The notes: generated by a model from the sequence alone, not told the origin. DNA of 10,334 nucleotides from Acidobacteriaceae bacterium (GCA_027307295.1 DAHUXF010000071.1:1-10334), one strand, 5' to 3'; positions 1 to 6,069 are shown, counted from the stretch's first letter. Numbers and translations: made by a program.

Positions 1-261
1 AATTGAGCCGCTGTCCGCTTTGCCGCGAACCAGCGCATCTGCAATGCAGTCGGACGCGAGTTCGCAAATGCCGGCGGCAAGGCAGCCAGCACCAGCTACA
101 GCGCTTTCCAGTTCGCCGGCCAATAACAGCGCTCGCAGGGAGTCGTCTTGTGAGAAGGACGCAGCAAGACGGCTTAATCGAGACAGCAGCGCCGATTGCG
201 CTTCGCGCCCGCTGCTGGTCCGCTGGTCTTCACGGAAAATCAGCAGGTTGAGAGCGCTCAT
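1..261 (-). CDS. Unrecognised protein, N-terminal 87 residues (runs off left edge)
   Basis: An open frame without stops begins at an ATG at 261 and continues past the left edge, so only the first 87 codons are visible. It starts MSALNLLIFREDQRTSSGRE. The rest is rich in Leu, Ala and Ser, with a run of small helices (LLSRLSRLAASF, ALLLAGELESAVAGAGCLAAG) and no transmembrane segment or signal peptide that I can see. I do not recognise the family. The start lies 9 nt after the stop of the 76-residue gene at 271-501 on the same strand, which suggests they share an mRNA. The Shine-Dalgarno sequence before this ATG is poor, so translation may depend on coupling to the upstream gene. The frame is supported by gene spacing and protein-like composition, not by homology. 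Confidence 0.6.
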   Translation of the reverse strand, partial: MSALNLLIFREDQRTSSGREAQSALLSRLSRLAASFSQDDSLRALLLAGELESAVAGAGCLAAGICELASDCIADALVRGKADSGSI

Positions 262-270
262 GGGCCAGGG

Positions 271-501
271 TCAGGCTGCTTTCTTTGGCTTGCGAACGGC
301 CCGCGGAGACCGGGCCACATCGCCGTCTTTATCCAGAAAATACAGAAATTGATTGTCCCGTTCCACGGCCTTGTGCACCAGGACCTCGTTTTCGCCTTCA
401 CCAGACTTGGTTTTCCTTGCTACGTTGCCCTGGCCATCCACAAAATAGAGATACTTTGCGTAGTCCCGCTCTAGCTTTAAGTGCTTTACTTTTTCCGCCA
501 T
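271..501 (-). CDS. Small conserved-looking protein made of two copies of one motif
   Basis: This 76-residue protein contains an internal duplication. Residues 11-29 (ERDYAKYLYFVDGQGNVAR) match residues 47-64 (ERDNQFLYFLDKDGDVAR), giving the pattern ERD-x-(Y/F)LYF(V/L)D-x-x-G-(N/D)-VAR twice. The two units are joined by a charged linker (KTKSGEGENEVLVHKA), and the C-terminus is basic (RKPKKAA). There is no signal peptide or membrane segment, so it is probably cytoplasmic. The D-x-x-G-(N/D) turn inside a hydrophobic hairpin would suit two small beta-hairpins, but that is inference. I cannot name a function. It lies between the SH3b lipoprotein (51 nt upstream) and the partial gene (9 nt downstream), all on the minus strand. 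The ATG at 501 has only a weak AGGG-like ribosome site just before it. Confidence 0.75.
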   Translation of the reverse strand: MAEKVKHLKLERDYAKYLYFVDGQGNVARKTKSGEGENEVLVHKAVERDNQFLYFLDKDGDVARSPRAVRKPKKAA

Positions 502-552
502 ACCCTATTGGACGGCAAAGCAGCCTGGGTGGATGCCAGCCCTCAGGAAGGT

Positions 553-1650
553 TTACCGGGCAGTTTTGCCGCGCGCGTGCGTGGCTTTTCTATGCGCAGG
601 GGATTCTTCGCCGGGAGCCAGGACACGGCGGACAATCGGCGGGTTGAATTTATAGGTACGTTCGTGCGCTGCGCCGTTATCCCCTTTCATACGCAGCGTG
701 AAGGTGCGCAAGTCGCCCTCTTTTTCAAAATTCTGGCGGCCCAGCGTTACCGGCAGCACTCCAGCCAGTTCGCGCTCGCGATAAGCCGTTTCATAACGGT
801 GCTTGCGGGCGTTCCAGGTGAAGACACGCACACTGCTGAAATCATAGGGAAGGCCGTCTTTGTTTTCCGTGAGCAGAACCAGATATTCAGGGACTCTGTT
901 GTTTCCGTCCTGAACTTCATCCAAAGGATAAGAAGCTACCACCCGCTGCCCTTCCGCGTACTCGGCGATGCTGGCGGGCACGTCCTGATACAGCGTTCTG
1001 CCCAGCACCCAGCCTACGCGCTTCTGCGCATCACGCACCAGCCACCAATCTTCGCGGATGGCCGGGGGGGCGCTGCTGTCGCTCTTGGTCTTGTCCTCGT
1101 CCACGTTGTCATCAGCGTCCTTCGGTTTTTCGTCCTGATTTTCGTCCTTGAGTTGCAACGGAGGAGCATTGCGGTCCACCGTCTCCCTCTGCAACATATC
1201 TACCTTCTGCTTTTCATTCAGCAGATAGAGATAGCCGGTCTTCCGTCCCGGCAACACATGCACTTTGACCTGCTCTTCTGTGGATGCGGTGGCTTGTGCC
1301 GGAGCGCTCTTGAACTGCTCCGCCAGGCGCTGAAACTGGTCATAGGTGGCCTGGTCCGCCAAATAGCGTTCCTGCACCCATCCTACTTCACCCCGCGGAG
1401 ACCGCACCCGGACGAAACGCTTATTCTGCATGCGCTCCAGAATCTGGAGCCGTTCTCCGTTATGCACCACGCCGGTCTTGTTGTAGAAGGTGGCCACATG
1501 GTCGCGTAAACTGGCCTCTGTCACCGCCACGTAGGCATATTCGCGATCGTTCAGGCCTCCGCCGCTGCAACCAGCCATCAGAACCAGCGCAGAAAGAACA
1601 ATGCCTACCAGCAAAAGAGCAGCTCGCCGGACGCTAGAAACCGGCCTCAT
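553..1650 (-). CDS. Lipoprotein with two SH3b domains
   Basis: I start this gene at the ATG at 1650 because it gives a compact lipoprotein signal: basic MRPVSSVRR, a hydrophobic core, and a lipobox LMAGC with the acylated Cys at residue 28. An in-frame ATG at 1713 would add 21 residues before the signal. The mature protein (365 residues with signal) has a first bacterial SH3 (SH3b) domain at about residues 38-97, ending GEVGWVQERYLA. A second SH3b lies at about 127-222 and ends RVGWVLGRTLY. The second is interrupted by an acidic low-complexity insert (about 165-195, DENQDEKPKDADDNVDEDK). Residues 230-345 form a further, probably beta-rich domain that I cannot name, and the tail is basic. SH3b domains commonly bind peptidoglycan or cell-surface ligands, so a membrane-anchored envelope protein is likely; the ligand is unknown. 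It is probably the first gene of the minus-strand set continuing leftwards. Confidence 0.85.
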   Translation of the reverse strand: MRPVSSVRRAALLLVGIVLSALVLMAGCSGGGLNDREYAYVAVTEASLRDHVATFYNKTGVVHNGERLQILERMQNKRFVRVRSPRGEVGWVQERYLADQATYDQFQRLAEQFKSAPAQATASTEEQVKVHVLPGRKTGYLYLLNEKQKVDMLQRETVDRNAPPLQLKDENQDEKPKDADDNVDEDKTKSDSSAPPAIREDWWLVRDAQKRVGWVLGRTLYQDVPASIAEYAEGQRVVASYPLDEVQDGNNRVPEYLVLLTENKDGLPYDFSSVRVFTWNARKHRYETAYRERELAGVLPVTLGRQNFEKEGDLRTFTLRMKGDNGAAHERTYKFNPPIVRRVLAPGEESPAHRKATHARGKTAR

Positions 1651-1727
1651 ATGCAGGCATTTAGCCCGCAGTTGCTGGCGTTGATAAAGTGTGGGCCTCT
1701 GGATTTTACTCATCACTGATAACCACA

Positions 1728-1755
1728 AATATAGCAGCCCATCGGGGCAGGCCAA
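1728..1755 (-). promoter_or_regulatory. Candidate promoter for the SH3b lipoprotein gene
   Basis: On the minus strand TTGGCC (1755-1750) and TATATT (1733-1728) are spaced by 16 bases, resembling -35 and -10 boxes. Transcription would start near 1721, leaving a leader of about 70 nt before the ATG at 1650. It lies in the 119-nt gap after the VOC gene, whose stop at 1770 shows no clear terminator, so read-through from that gene is also possible. This is prediction by consensus match only. Confidence 0.4.
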
Positions 1756-1769
1756 CAAGCATCCTCTCG

Positions 1770-2174
1770 CTATTGCTGGGCCACGCCGAGTTGGGCAAAA
1801 ATAATGTAATGACCCGCCGGATCTTTGGTCCCAAACTCCCTGGCGCCATAAAATGTGTCACGGACGGCCATAACTATTTGCGCTCCTTGCGTCGCCGTTA
1901 GCACTGCATCCAGGTCGTCCACCTCCACATAGAGAAAAGTCGGCCCCATCCGGACCACCGCCGCCATGGCGGAATTGTCCTTCTCCACGCTGGAGTAGCT
2001 CTGGTACATCAGTTCAACTCCATTCTTTTCCAGGATGACGAAACCGATCTTGTCCCCTTCGGGTACCTCGGTCGTTTTCTGGAACCCCAGGCGCCCAGTC
2101 CAGAACTCGATACAGGGCTCTAATTCCGGTACACAAAGAACAGGAGTAATTTTCTTTACATTGGCAGGTTTCAT
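1770..2174 (-). CDS. VOC (glyoxalase/bleomycin-resistance fold) family protein
   Basis: This 134-residue protein has the layout of the vicinal oxygen chelate superfamily: two beta-alpha-beta-beta-beta modules, at residues 9-58 (TPVLCVPELEPCIEFWTGRLGF ... GVELMYQ) and 79-128 (TFLYVEVDDLDAVL ... DPAGHYIIFAQ). The fold serves metal-dependent lyases, dioxygenases and metal-free antibiotic-binding proteins. The first-strand position that often carries a metal-binding His is not His here (TPVLCV), while Glu54 (VELMY) and the DPAGHYIIF strand are typical. A binding or resistance role is therefore as likely as catalysis. The ATG at 2174 is chosen because GAGGAG precedes it with a 7-nt spacer; a TTG 15 nt upstream lies within that ribosome site and is not credible. 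The gene diverges from the cdd1-padR pair across a symmetric promoter, so it is probably a target of that PadR protein. Confidence 0.88.
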   Translation of the reverse strand: MKPANVKKITPVLCVPELEPCIEFWTGRLGFQKTTEVPEGDKIGFVILEKNGVELMYQSYSSVEKDNSAMAAVVRMGPTFLYVEVDDLDAVLTATQGAQIVMAVRDTFYGAREFGTKDPAGHYIIFAQLGVAQQ

Positions 2175-2197
2175 GTTTTTGCTCCTCAAATTTCAAT

Positions 2198-2226
2198 TTG
2201 CATTTCTCTCTAGTCTAAATTAGACT
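2198..2226 (+). promoter_or_regulatory. Candidate promoter for cdd1-padR
   Basis: TTGCAT (2198-2203) and TAGACT (2221-2226) are separated by 17 bases. Transcription would start near 2233, giving a leader of about 43 nt before the ATG at 2276. This rules out an upstream in-frame ATG at 2234 as the main start. The -10 box lies inside the right arm of the dyad. Confidence 0.5.
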
Positions 2227-2229
2227 AGA
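2209..2229. promoter_or_regulatory. 21-bp perfect dyad, candidate operator of the divergent module
   Basis: The half-site TCTAGTCTAA is followed by a single central A at 2219 and then by the exact reverse complement TTAGACTAGA. It lies between the VOC gene and the cdd1-padR genes and contains the candidate -10 boxes of both divergent promoters, so a bound dimer would block both. A PadR-type dimeric repressor is encoded 0.3 kb away and is the obvious candidate ligand. The dyad is seen directly; its binding partner is inferred. The half-site is not the ATGT-N8-ACAT site known for classical PadR. Confidence 0.7.
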
Positions 2230-2240
2230 TGATATGGCAA
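2212..2240 (-). promoter_or_regulatory. Candidate promoter for the VOC gene
   Basis: On the minus strand TTGCCA (2240-2235, five of six consensus bases) and TAGACT (2217-2212) are separated by 17 bases. The -10 box is inside the left arm of the dyad. The box positions mirror those of the plus-strand promoter exactly about position 2219. Confidence 0.5.
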
Positions 2241-2275
2241 GCCATCGCCCAATGTCAAAACCCAAGAGGAATCCC

Positions 2276-2557
2276 ATGAAGCTTCAGCAGCGCCGTCTGG
2301 TAGAGCTGATTTCCATTGGCCCGGCCATGTTGCGCGACTTTGACCTGCTCGGAATCAAGACCGTGCAGCAGCTGGCGCGGCAGAATCCTGTCCGGCTCTA
2401 TCAAAAGCTCTGCCGCATTACCGGGCAGCGCGTGGACATATGCTGTCAGGACGTTTTCTCTGCCGCAGTGGCCCAGGCCCGTAACCCTCTGCTCCCTCCC
2501 GAGCAGTGCCAGTGGTGGTACTGGAGCCGCCAGCGGAAGGCCCACCATGCCCAGTAA
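2276..2557 (+). CDS. Cdd1-like helix-hairpin-helix protein (pathogenicity locus family)
   Basis: The 93-residue product resembles the Cdd1 'pathogenicity locus' family. It has a helix-hairpin-helix near the start (LVELISIGPAMLRDFDLLGI), then LARQNPVRLYQKLCRITGQRVDICCQDVFSAAV, with the Tyr-Gln-x-Leu-Cys and Asp-x-Cys-x-x-Asp-Val-Phe pattern typical of the family. The C-terminus is rich in Trp and basic residues (QWWYWSRQRKAHHAQ). Such helix-hairpin-helix units usually contact DNA without base specificity; the role of Cdd1 is not known despite its name. I start it at 2276 because AGAGGA lies 5 nt before this ATG and the domain begins here. An in-frame ATG at 2234 would start within about a base of the predicted transcription start. 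The 3' end overlaps padR by 11 nt, so the two are translationally coupled. Confidence 0.82.
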   Translation: MKLQQRRLVELISIGPAMLRDFDLLGIKTVQQLARQNPVRLYQKLCRITGQRVDICCQDVFSAAVAQARNPLLPPEQCQWWYWSRQRKAHHAQ

Positions 2558-3152
2558 TAAAAACCGTGAGCTCACAGTGCCTGACCTGGTCTTGCTGAGT
2601 CTTCTGGCGGAGCAGCCGATGCACGGCTATCAGGCCAACCTCGAGCTGGAACGCCGCCAGGTGCAGGACTGGGCTGGGGTCTCCCGCCCGCAGGTTTATT
2701 ACTCGCTGGACAAACTGGCGCGCATGGGGCTGATTCGTCTTGTGGGCGGGCATGGGTCAACCTTGGGTCCGGAGCGGCGCGTCCTGGCGACAACCGCAAA
2801 GGGTCGCGCTGCGCTGGCTGAGGCCCTGGAACGGGAAGATTGGGCGACGCAACGCAATCGCCCGCCTTTCCTTACATGGATGGCGCTTTCCTGGCAGGCA
2901 CAGCCGGGAGTTTTCCGGCGGCAACTCCAGCGGCGCGCGCAATTCTTGCAGGACCATCTGGCGCGTGAAGAAGCAACCCTGCATGAGGTCGAAAGAGAGG
3001 TCGGCCATCCCTATCATGAAGTGGTGTGGATGATCACATTGATGATCGAACAGTTTCGTACTGAGCTGCACTGGCTGGATAAGGTGTCGCGTGAGCTGGA
3101 CCGGCGTGCGCCTGCACAAAATCCCGCACCTGTTCAAAACGGCGCTCCTTAG
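2547..3152 (+). CDS. PadR family transcriptional regulator
   Basis: The 201-residue product has the PadR winged helix at residues 10-90. It shows LVLLSLLAEQPMHGYQA (helix 1, with the conserved MHGY), SRPQVYYSLDKLARMGLI (recognition helix) and the wing to ERRVLATTAKGRAAL. A long helical C-terminal dimerisation region follows (about 118-185, including FRRQLQRRAQFLQDHLAREEATLHEVE). This is the AphA/PadR long form. PadR proteins are dimeric repressors that often sense aromatic or drug-like molecules and often control a neighbouring resistance or detoxification gene. The ATG at 2547 is supported by GGAAGG six nt upstream and by the domain start; longer in-frame extensions are shadows of cdd1. It probably represses its own operon and the divergent VOC gene through the dyad at 2209-2229. 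Confidence 0.92.
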   Translation: MPSNKNRELTVPDLVLLSLLAEQPMHGYQANLELERRQVQDWAGVSRPQVYYSLDKLARMGLIRLVGGHGSTLGPERRVLATTAKGRAALAEALEREDWATQRNRPPFLTWMALSWQAQPGVFRRQLQRRAQFLQDHLAREEATLHEVEREVGHPYHEVVWMITLMIEQFRTELHWLDKVSRELDRRAPAQNPAPVQNGAP

Positions 3153-3201
3153 CGGCGATTCGCAAATCTTTTCTTCCTATTGAATGATCGCGGCGCGCTG
3201 C

Positions 3202-3229
3202 TTGTCCTTAGCCGCTGAGCGGGTATACT
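3202..3229 (+). promoter_or_regulatory. Promoter for the M28 peptidase gene
   Basis: TTGTCC (3202-3207) and TATACT (3224-3229, five of six consensus bases) are separated by 16 bases. Transcription would start near 3236, only about 11 nt before the ATG at 3247. This agrees with the signal-peptide start and rules out the in-frame ATG at 3184. Confidence 0.6.
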
Positions 3230-3246
3230 GCTGTTTCACAAAAAAT

Positions 3247-4215
3247 ATGACCATTCGCGCCGGAATCTTCAGCTTTTGTACGTTGCTCTGTCTCGCTCTC
3301 ACTGCCACATCCCAACCCTCCGCCACTCATGATGCCGCTGAAATTCGCGGAGCCATGGAGTATCTGGCCAGTGACGCCATGCAGGGACGGGCCAGCGGCT
3401 CGCATGACGAACTGCTGGCCGCAACCTATCTCGCGTCGCAACTGCGGCAGATAGGTATCCCACCCGCCGGTGACGATGGCAGCTACATCCAGAATGTTTC
3501 GGGTGAATTTAATTTTCGCCAGGGTAAAAAGCAGTGGAACACACGCAATGTGATTGGAATGCTGAAAGGCCGCGACCCCAAATTAAAAGATGAGGTCATC
3601 CTGTTGACCGCGCACCTCGACCACATTGGGATAGGCGAGGCCGTCAATGGCGACAACATATACAACGGCGCCGACGATGACGCTTCCGGATGCGTTGCCG
3701 TGCTGCAATTCGCCCGCGTCCTGGCGCACAACAAAGCTCCCAAACGCACAGTGCTTTTTGTCTTCTTCGGCAGTGAGGAGACAGGCGGCCAGGGAAACCA
3801 GTACTTCCTCCAGCATCCGCCGGTGCCGCTCCATAACATCGTCGCCAACCTGGAGTTTGAGATGATTGGCCGGCCGGATTCCGCGGTCAAACCGGGTGAA
3901 CTCTGGCTTACCGGATACGACCGCTCCAACCTGGGACCGCAACTGGCCCGGCATGGCGCTAAATTGGTGGCAGATCCGCATCCCAAGCAGCAGTTCTTTA
4001 TGCGGTCAGATAACTACGCTCTGGCCAAGCAGGGCATTGTGGCCCAGACCATCTCCAGCTTTGGATTGCACAGCGACTACCACCGCCCCAGTGACGATGT
4101 TGAACATATTGATTTCACACACATGGAACAGGCTATCCGTTCCATGCTTGGCCCCGTGGAGTGGCTGGCCAATTCGGATTTCAAGCCGCAATGGCTGGAA
4201 GGCAAGAAACCCTAA
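3247..4215 (+). CDS. Secreted M28 family zinc peptidase
   Basis: The 322-residue product begins with a Sec-type signal peptide (MTIRAGIFSFCTLLCLALTATSQPSA) and continues as an M28 metallopeptidase. The two-zinc site is readable: His123 in LTAHLDHIG, Asp144 in NGADDDASG, the catalytic and metal Glu pair 177-178 in FGSEETGGQG, Glu205 in NLEFEMIGRPD, and His279 in HSDYHRPSDD. Most M28 enzymes have Asp at the 205 position, so Glu is a mild variation. The family removes N-terminal residues from peptides; export suggests a role in periplasmic or extracellular peptide scavenging, with specificity unknown. The ATG at 3247 is chosen because it gives a proper signal peptide and sits just after a good promoter. 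The 5' leader is very short and no clear Shine-Dalgarno is visible. It converges with the DUF2203 gene. Confidence 0.9.
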   Translation: MTIRAGIFSFCTLLCLALTATSQPSATHDAAEIRGAMEYLASDAMQGRASGSHDELLAATYLASQLRQIGIPPAGDDGSYIQNVSGEFNFRQGKKQWNTRNVIGMLKGRDPKLKDEVILLTAHLDHIGIGEAVNGDNIYNGADDDASGCVAVLQFARVLAHNKAPKRTVLFVFFGSEETGGQGNQYFLQHPPVPLHNIVANLEFEMIGRPDSAVKPGELWLTGYDRSNLGPQLARHGAKLVADPHPKQQFFMRSDNYALAKQGIVAQTISSFGLHSDYHRPSDDVEHIDFTHMEQAIRSMLGPVEWLANSDFKPQWLEGKKP

Positions 4216-4274
4216 GCGTTGGTGACTTCAACGGCAGGCATTTGTGCAGATCTTTCTTTGGGGGTAAAGGCTCA

Positions 4275-4305
4275 ACCAAAGAGGACGCAAAGGAACACAG
4301 AGAAA
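4275..4305. repeat. Tandem-like AAAGAGGACGCAAAGG intergenic element
   Basis: In the M28-DUF2203 spacer, 4277-4305 reads as three imperfect short units (CAAAGAGGA, CGCAAAGGAA, CACAGAGAA). I recall purine-rich intergenic stretches of the CACAGAGGACACAGAGG type as dispersed repeats in several bacterial phyla. Only one copy is in this window, so its dispersed nature is inferred from memory. No coding potential is evident. Confidence 0.35.
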
Positions 4306-4365
4306 AGCTCGTATTCAGACTGTCTCCATCGACACGTTTTATATCCAGAGCGGGACAAGTGTAAG

Positions 4366-4385
4366 GGCATGGCTTCAGCCGTGCC
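4366..4385. repeat. Hairpin GGCATGGC-TTCA-GCCGTGCC, possible dispersed palindrome
   Basis: Two 8-nt arms pair fully (one G-T wobble at 4370/4381) around a TTCA loop. No T-run follows on either strand, so it is not an intrinsic terminator by itself. Palindromes of this GGCACGGCTTCAGCCGTGCC type occur, as I recall, many times between genes in acidobacterial genomes; a single copy here cannot prove that. Confidence 0.45.
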
Positions 4386-4393
4386 GAAGATTG

Positions 4394-4429
4394 ACAAAAA
4401 CTACGTTCAGGCCCTGCGGTCGTTTTTGT
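4394..4429. terminator. Bidirectional terminator between convergent genes
   Basis: ACAAAAAC (4394-4401) and GTTTTTGT (4422-4429) are perfect inverted arms flanking a GC-rich centre containing CAGGCCCTG. Read on either strand this gives an A-tract, a structured core and a T-tract. It lies between the converging M28 gene and DUF2203 gene and touches the DUF2203 stop codon, so it could end both transcripts. The inner stem is short, so strength is uncertain. Confidence 0.5.
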
Positions 4430-4873
4430 TTAGTTTGGCTTTTCTTTCTTTCCGCGCAGGATGCGCTCATCGATAGGTTTACGGCCTTGAAAGCCTTCTT
4501 CCATGCCGTGCCAGAACTCAATTTTCTCTTCGCCGTATTTCCAGCACAACAATACAATCTCGCCTTCCACCACACAGGGAAAATCGAGCAATCCAATATC
4601 CAGGTCTTTTACCTGTACGCCGATGGCGTCAATTTCCGCCAGAGCGTCTTTGATCTCCTGGAAGGCTTTATCGCGTTCCGCCTTGCGGCGCGCCACCGCG
4701 GCCACGTCTACCATCAATCCACCACTCAACAGAATATGGTGCTTAAGGTCTTGCAGTTCTTTTTCCACTTTTTCAATCAGGCCCTTGCCTTCCATGGACC
4801 GCCGCAGCAAGGAGCGTAGAACAGGAAGCAGCTTGTGCGCTTCTTCCAGCGTAAAAGTCTTATCTTTAGCCAT
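4430..4873 (-). CDS. DUF2203 family protein
   Basis: The 147-residue product matches the DUF2203 pattern. It opens with FTLEEAHKLLPVLRSLLRRS, followed by a long helical stretch to about residue 85. The conserved C-terminal block is KDLDIGLLDFPCVVEGEIVLLCWKYGEEKIEFWHGMEEGFQGRKPI: D-x-G-L-x-D-F-P, then L-C-W-x-x-G-E, then the W-H and G-F-x-G-R-x-P-I signature. The function of the family is unknown. It is about the usual family size and complete. It starts 48 nt downstream of nadA on the same strand with no terminator visible between them, so it may be expressed from the nadA transcript and share NAD+ control at the RNA level. A link to NAD metabolism is not otherwise supported. Its ribosome site is weak. 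Confidence 0.87.
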   Translation of the reverse strand: MAKDKTFTLEEAHKLLPVLRSLLRRSMEGKGLIEKVEKELQDLKHHILLSGGLMVDVAAVARRKAERDKAFQEIKDALAEIDAIGVQVKDLDIGLLDFPCVVEGEIVLLCWKYGEEKIEFWHGMEEGFQGRKPIDERILRGKKEKPN

Positions 4874-4921
4874 AAGAGTTACTATTTCATATCACAAATC
4901 CGGGTGCTGACAAAGATTACC

Positions 4922-6055
4922 TCAGCCAATTTCCAGCATCCGGTCCAACGCCACCCGTGACCAGTATTTGACCTCTTCCGGGACCTGAATACGGTTGACC
5001 ACATTGTCCTCCGTGAGGTTTTCGAGTGCCCAGCAGAGGTGCTGCGGAGAGATGCGGAACATGGTGGTGCACAGGCAACCGGACTCATCCAGGGTAATCA
5101 CGGTTTTGCCTTCTTTGGCAAAATCCTTGCCCATGCGATTGACCAGATGTATTTCTGTGCCTACCGCAAATTTACTTCCCTCCGGCGCATCTGCAATCAT
5201 CTTGATCAAACGCTCTGTGGAGCCGATGCCATCCGCTTTCTGGCATACTTCCCAGCGGCATTCCGGATGAACAATCACCTGTATGCCGGGAAAACGTGTG
5301 CGGACCTTGTCCACGTGTTCCGGCAGAAAACGCTGGTGCACGGAACAATGCCCCTTCCACAAGATGACGCGCGCGCTGCGCAGCTTTTCCACTGTAACGC
5401 CACCCTGGACCATAAATGGGTCCCACACCACGCATTCCTCCAGGGGAATGCCCATGGCAAAGGCCGTGTTGCGCCCCAGATGTTGGTCCGGAAGAAAGAG
5501 TATTTTCTGGTTCCGGGCAAAAGCCCACTTAAACGCCGCCGCCGCATTGGACGACGTACACACCAATCCGCCGCGCTCACCGCAAAAAGATTTAATAGCA
5601 GCGGTGGAGTTCATGTAGGTCAGCGGGGTAATGCCGCGGCCATGATCATCGGTAAGGTCCAGCGCCATCAGTTGTTCCCAGCAGCTTTCCACCTGGCCAA
5701 TTTCTGCCATGTCCGCCATGGAGCATCCGGCATTCAGGTCCGGCAGAATCACCTGCTGTCCCATATGGGCCAGAATATCGGCACTTTCAGCCATAAAGTG
5801 GACACCGCAGAAGACGATGTATGCGGCGTTGGTGCGGCCGGCGGCCTGTGCCAGTTTGTAGGAATCGCCGCGAAAATCGGCAAAGCGGATGACTTCATCA
5901 CGCTGGTAGTGATGTCCCAGGACCACGGCGCGCGCGCCCAGTTCACGCCGCGCAGCAGCAATCCGGGCATCCATGGTATGGTCGGGGAGAACGAGATAGT
6001 TATCAAGCGAGCAACTCACACTGCGCTCGCGAACAGCAGCAACCGTCGTCGACAT
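4922..6055 (-). CDS. nadA: Quinolinate synthase NadA
   Basis: NadA condenses iminoaspartate with dihydroxyacetone phosphate to quinolinate, the second step of de novo NAD synthesis in the cytoplasm, using an oxygen-sensitive [4Fe-4S] cluster. The 377-residue product shows the family landmarks: VVLGHHYQ (residues 45-51), FCGVHFMAESADIL, LPDLNAGCSMADM with cluster Cys111, YMNSTAA, GGLVCTSSNA with Cys166, LFLPDQHLGRNTA, HPECRWEV, GTEIHLVNRM and the final cluster motif SGCLCTTM (Cys327/329). These motifs are intact, so the enzyme should be functional. The ATG at 6055 is chosen over an in-frame GTG at 6085: AAGGCGGA precedes the ATG, and the GTG lies inside the second aptamer of the upstream riboswitch. 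nadB and nadC are not in the window. DUF2203 follows at 48 nt. Confidence 0.96.
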   Translation of the reverse strand: MSTTVAAVRERSVSCSLDNYLVLPDHTMDARIAAARRELGARAVVLGHHYQRDEVIRFADFRGDSYKLAQAAGRTNAAYIVFCGVHFMAESADILAHMGQQVILPDLNAGCSMADMAEIGQVESCWEQLMALDLTDDHGRGITPLTYMNSTAAIKSFCGERGGLVCTSSNAAAAFKWAFARNQKILFLPDQHLGRNTAFAMGIPLEECVVWDPFMVQGGVTVEKLRSARVILWKGHCSVHQRFLPEHVDKVRTRFPGIQVIVHPECRWEVCQKADGIGSTERLIKMIADAPEGSKFAVGTEIHLVNRMGKDFAKEGKTVITLDESGCLCTTMFRISPQHLCWALENLTEDNVVNRIQVPEEVKYWSRVALDRMLEIG

Positions 6056-6069
6056 TTTTTCCGCCTTCA
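6056..6069 (-). promoter_or_regulatory. nadA ribosome binding site, part of riboswitch domain 2
   Basis: AAGGCGGA followed by five A precedes the nadA ATG at 6055. GAAGGC (6068-6063) is also the 3' strand of the outer stem of the second riboswitch domain, pairing with GCTTTC at 6105-6100. The site is therefore both the translation signal and the expression platform. Confidence 0.75.

Noticed and set aside
481..1509. A 342-codon plus-strand open frame opposite the SH3b lipoprotein
   Set aside because: The minus-strand frame has a lipobox and two SH3b domains; the plus-strand frame is a composition artefact with no ribosome site or recognisable domain.
2234..2275. Earlier cdd1 start at 2234
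   Set aside because: It is within about one base of the predicted transcription start and has no ribosome site, whereas AGAGGA stands before the ATG at 2276.
2316..2546. In-frame N-terminal extension of PadR
   Set aside because: The extension is an out-of-frame reading of cdd1; the PadR domain begins right after the ATG at 2547, which has its own GGAAGG ribosome site.
3184..3246. Earlier M28 start at 3184
   Set aside because: It lies upstream of the promoter boxes at 3202-3229 and would place 21 polar and Cys-rich residues before a clear signal peptide.
4366..4385. Intrinsic terminator for the M28 gene
   Set aside because: The stem is good but no T-run follows on either strand; the A/T-tract structure at 4394-4429 is the better terminator.
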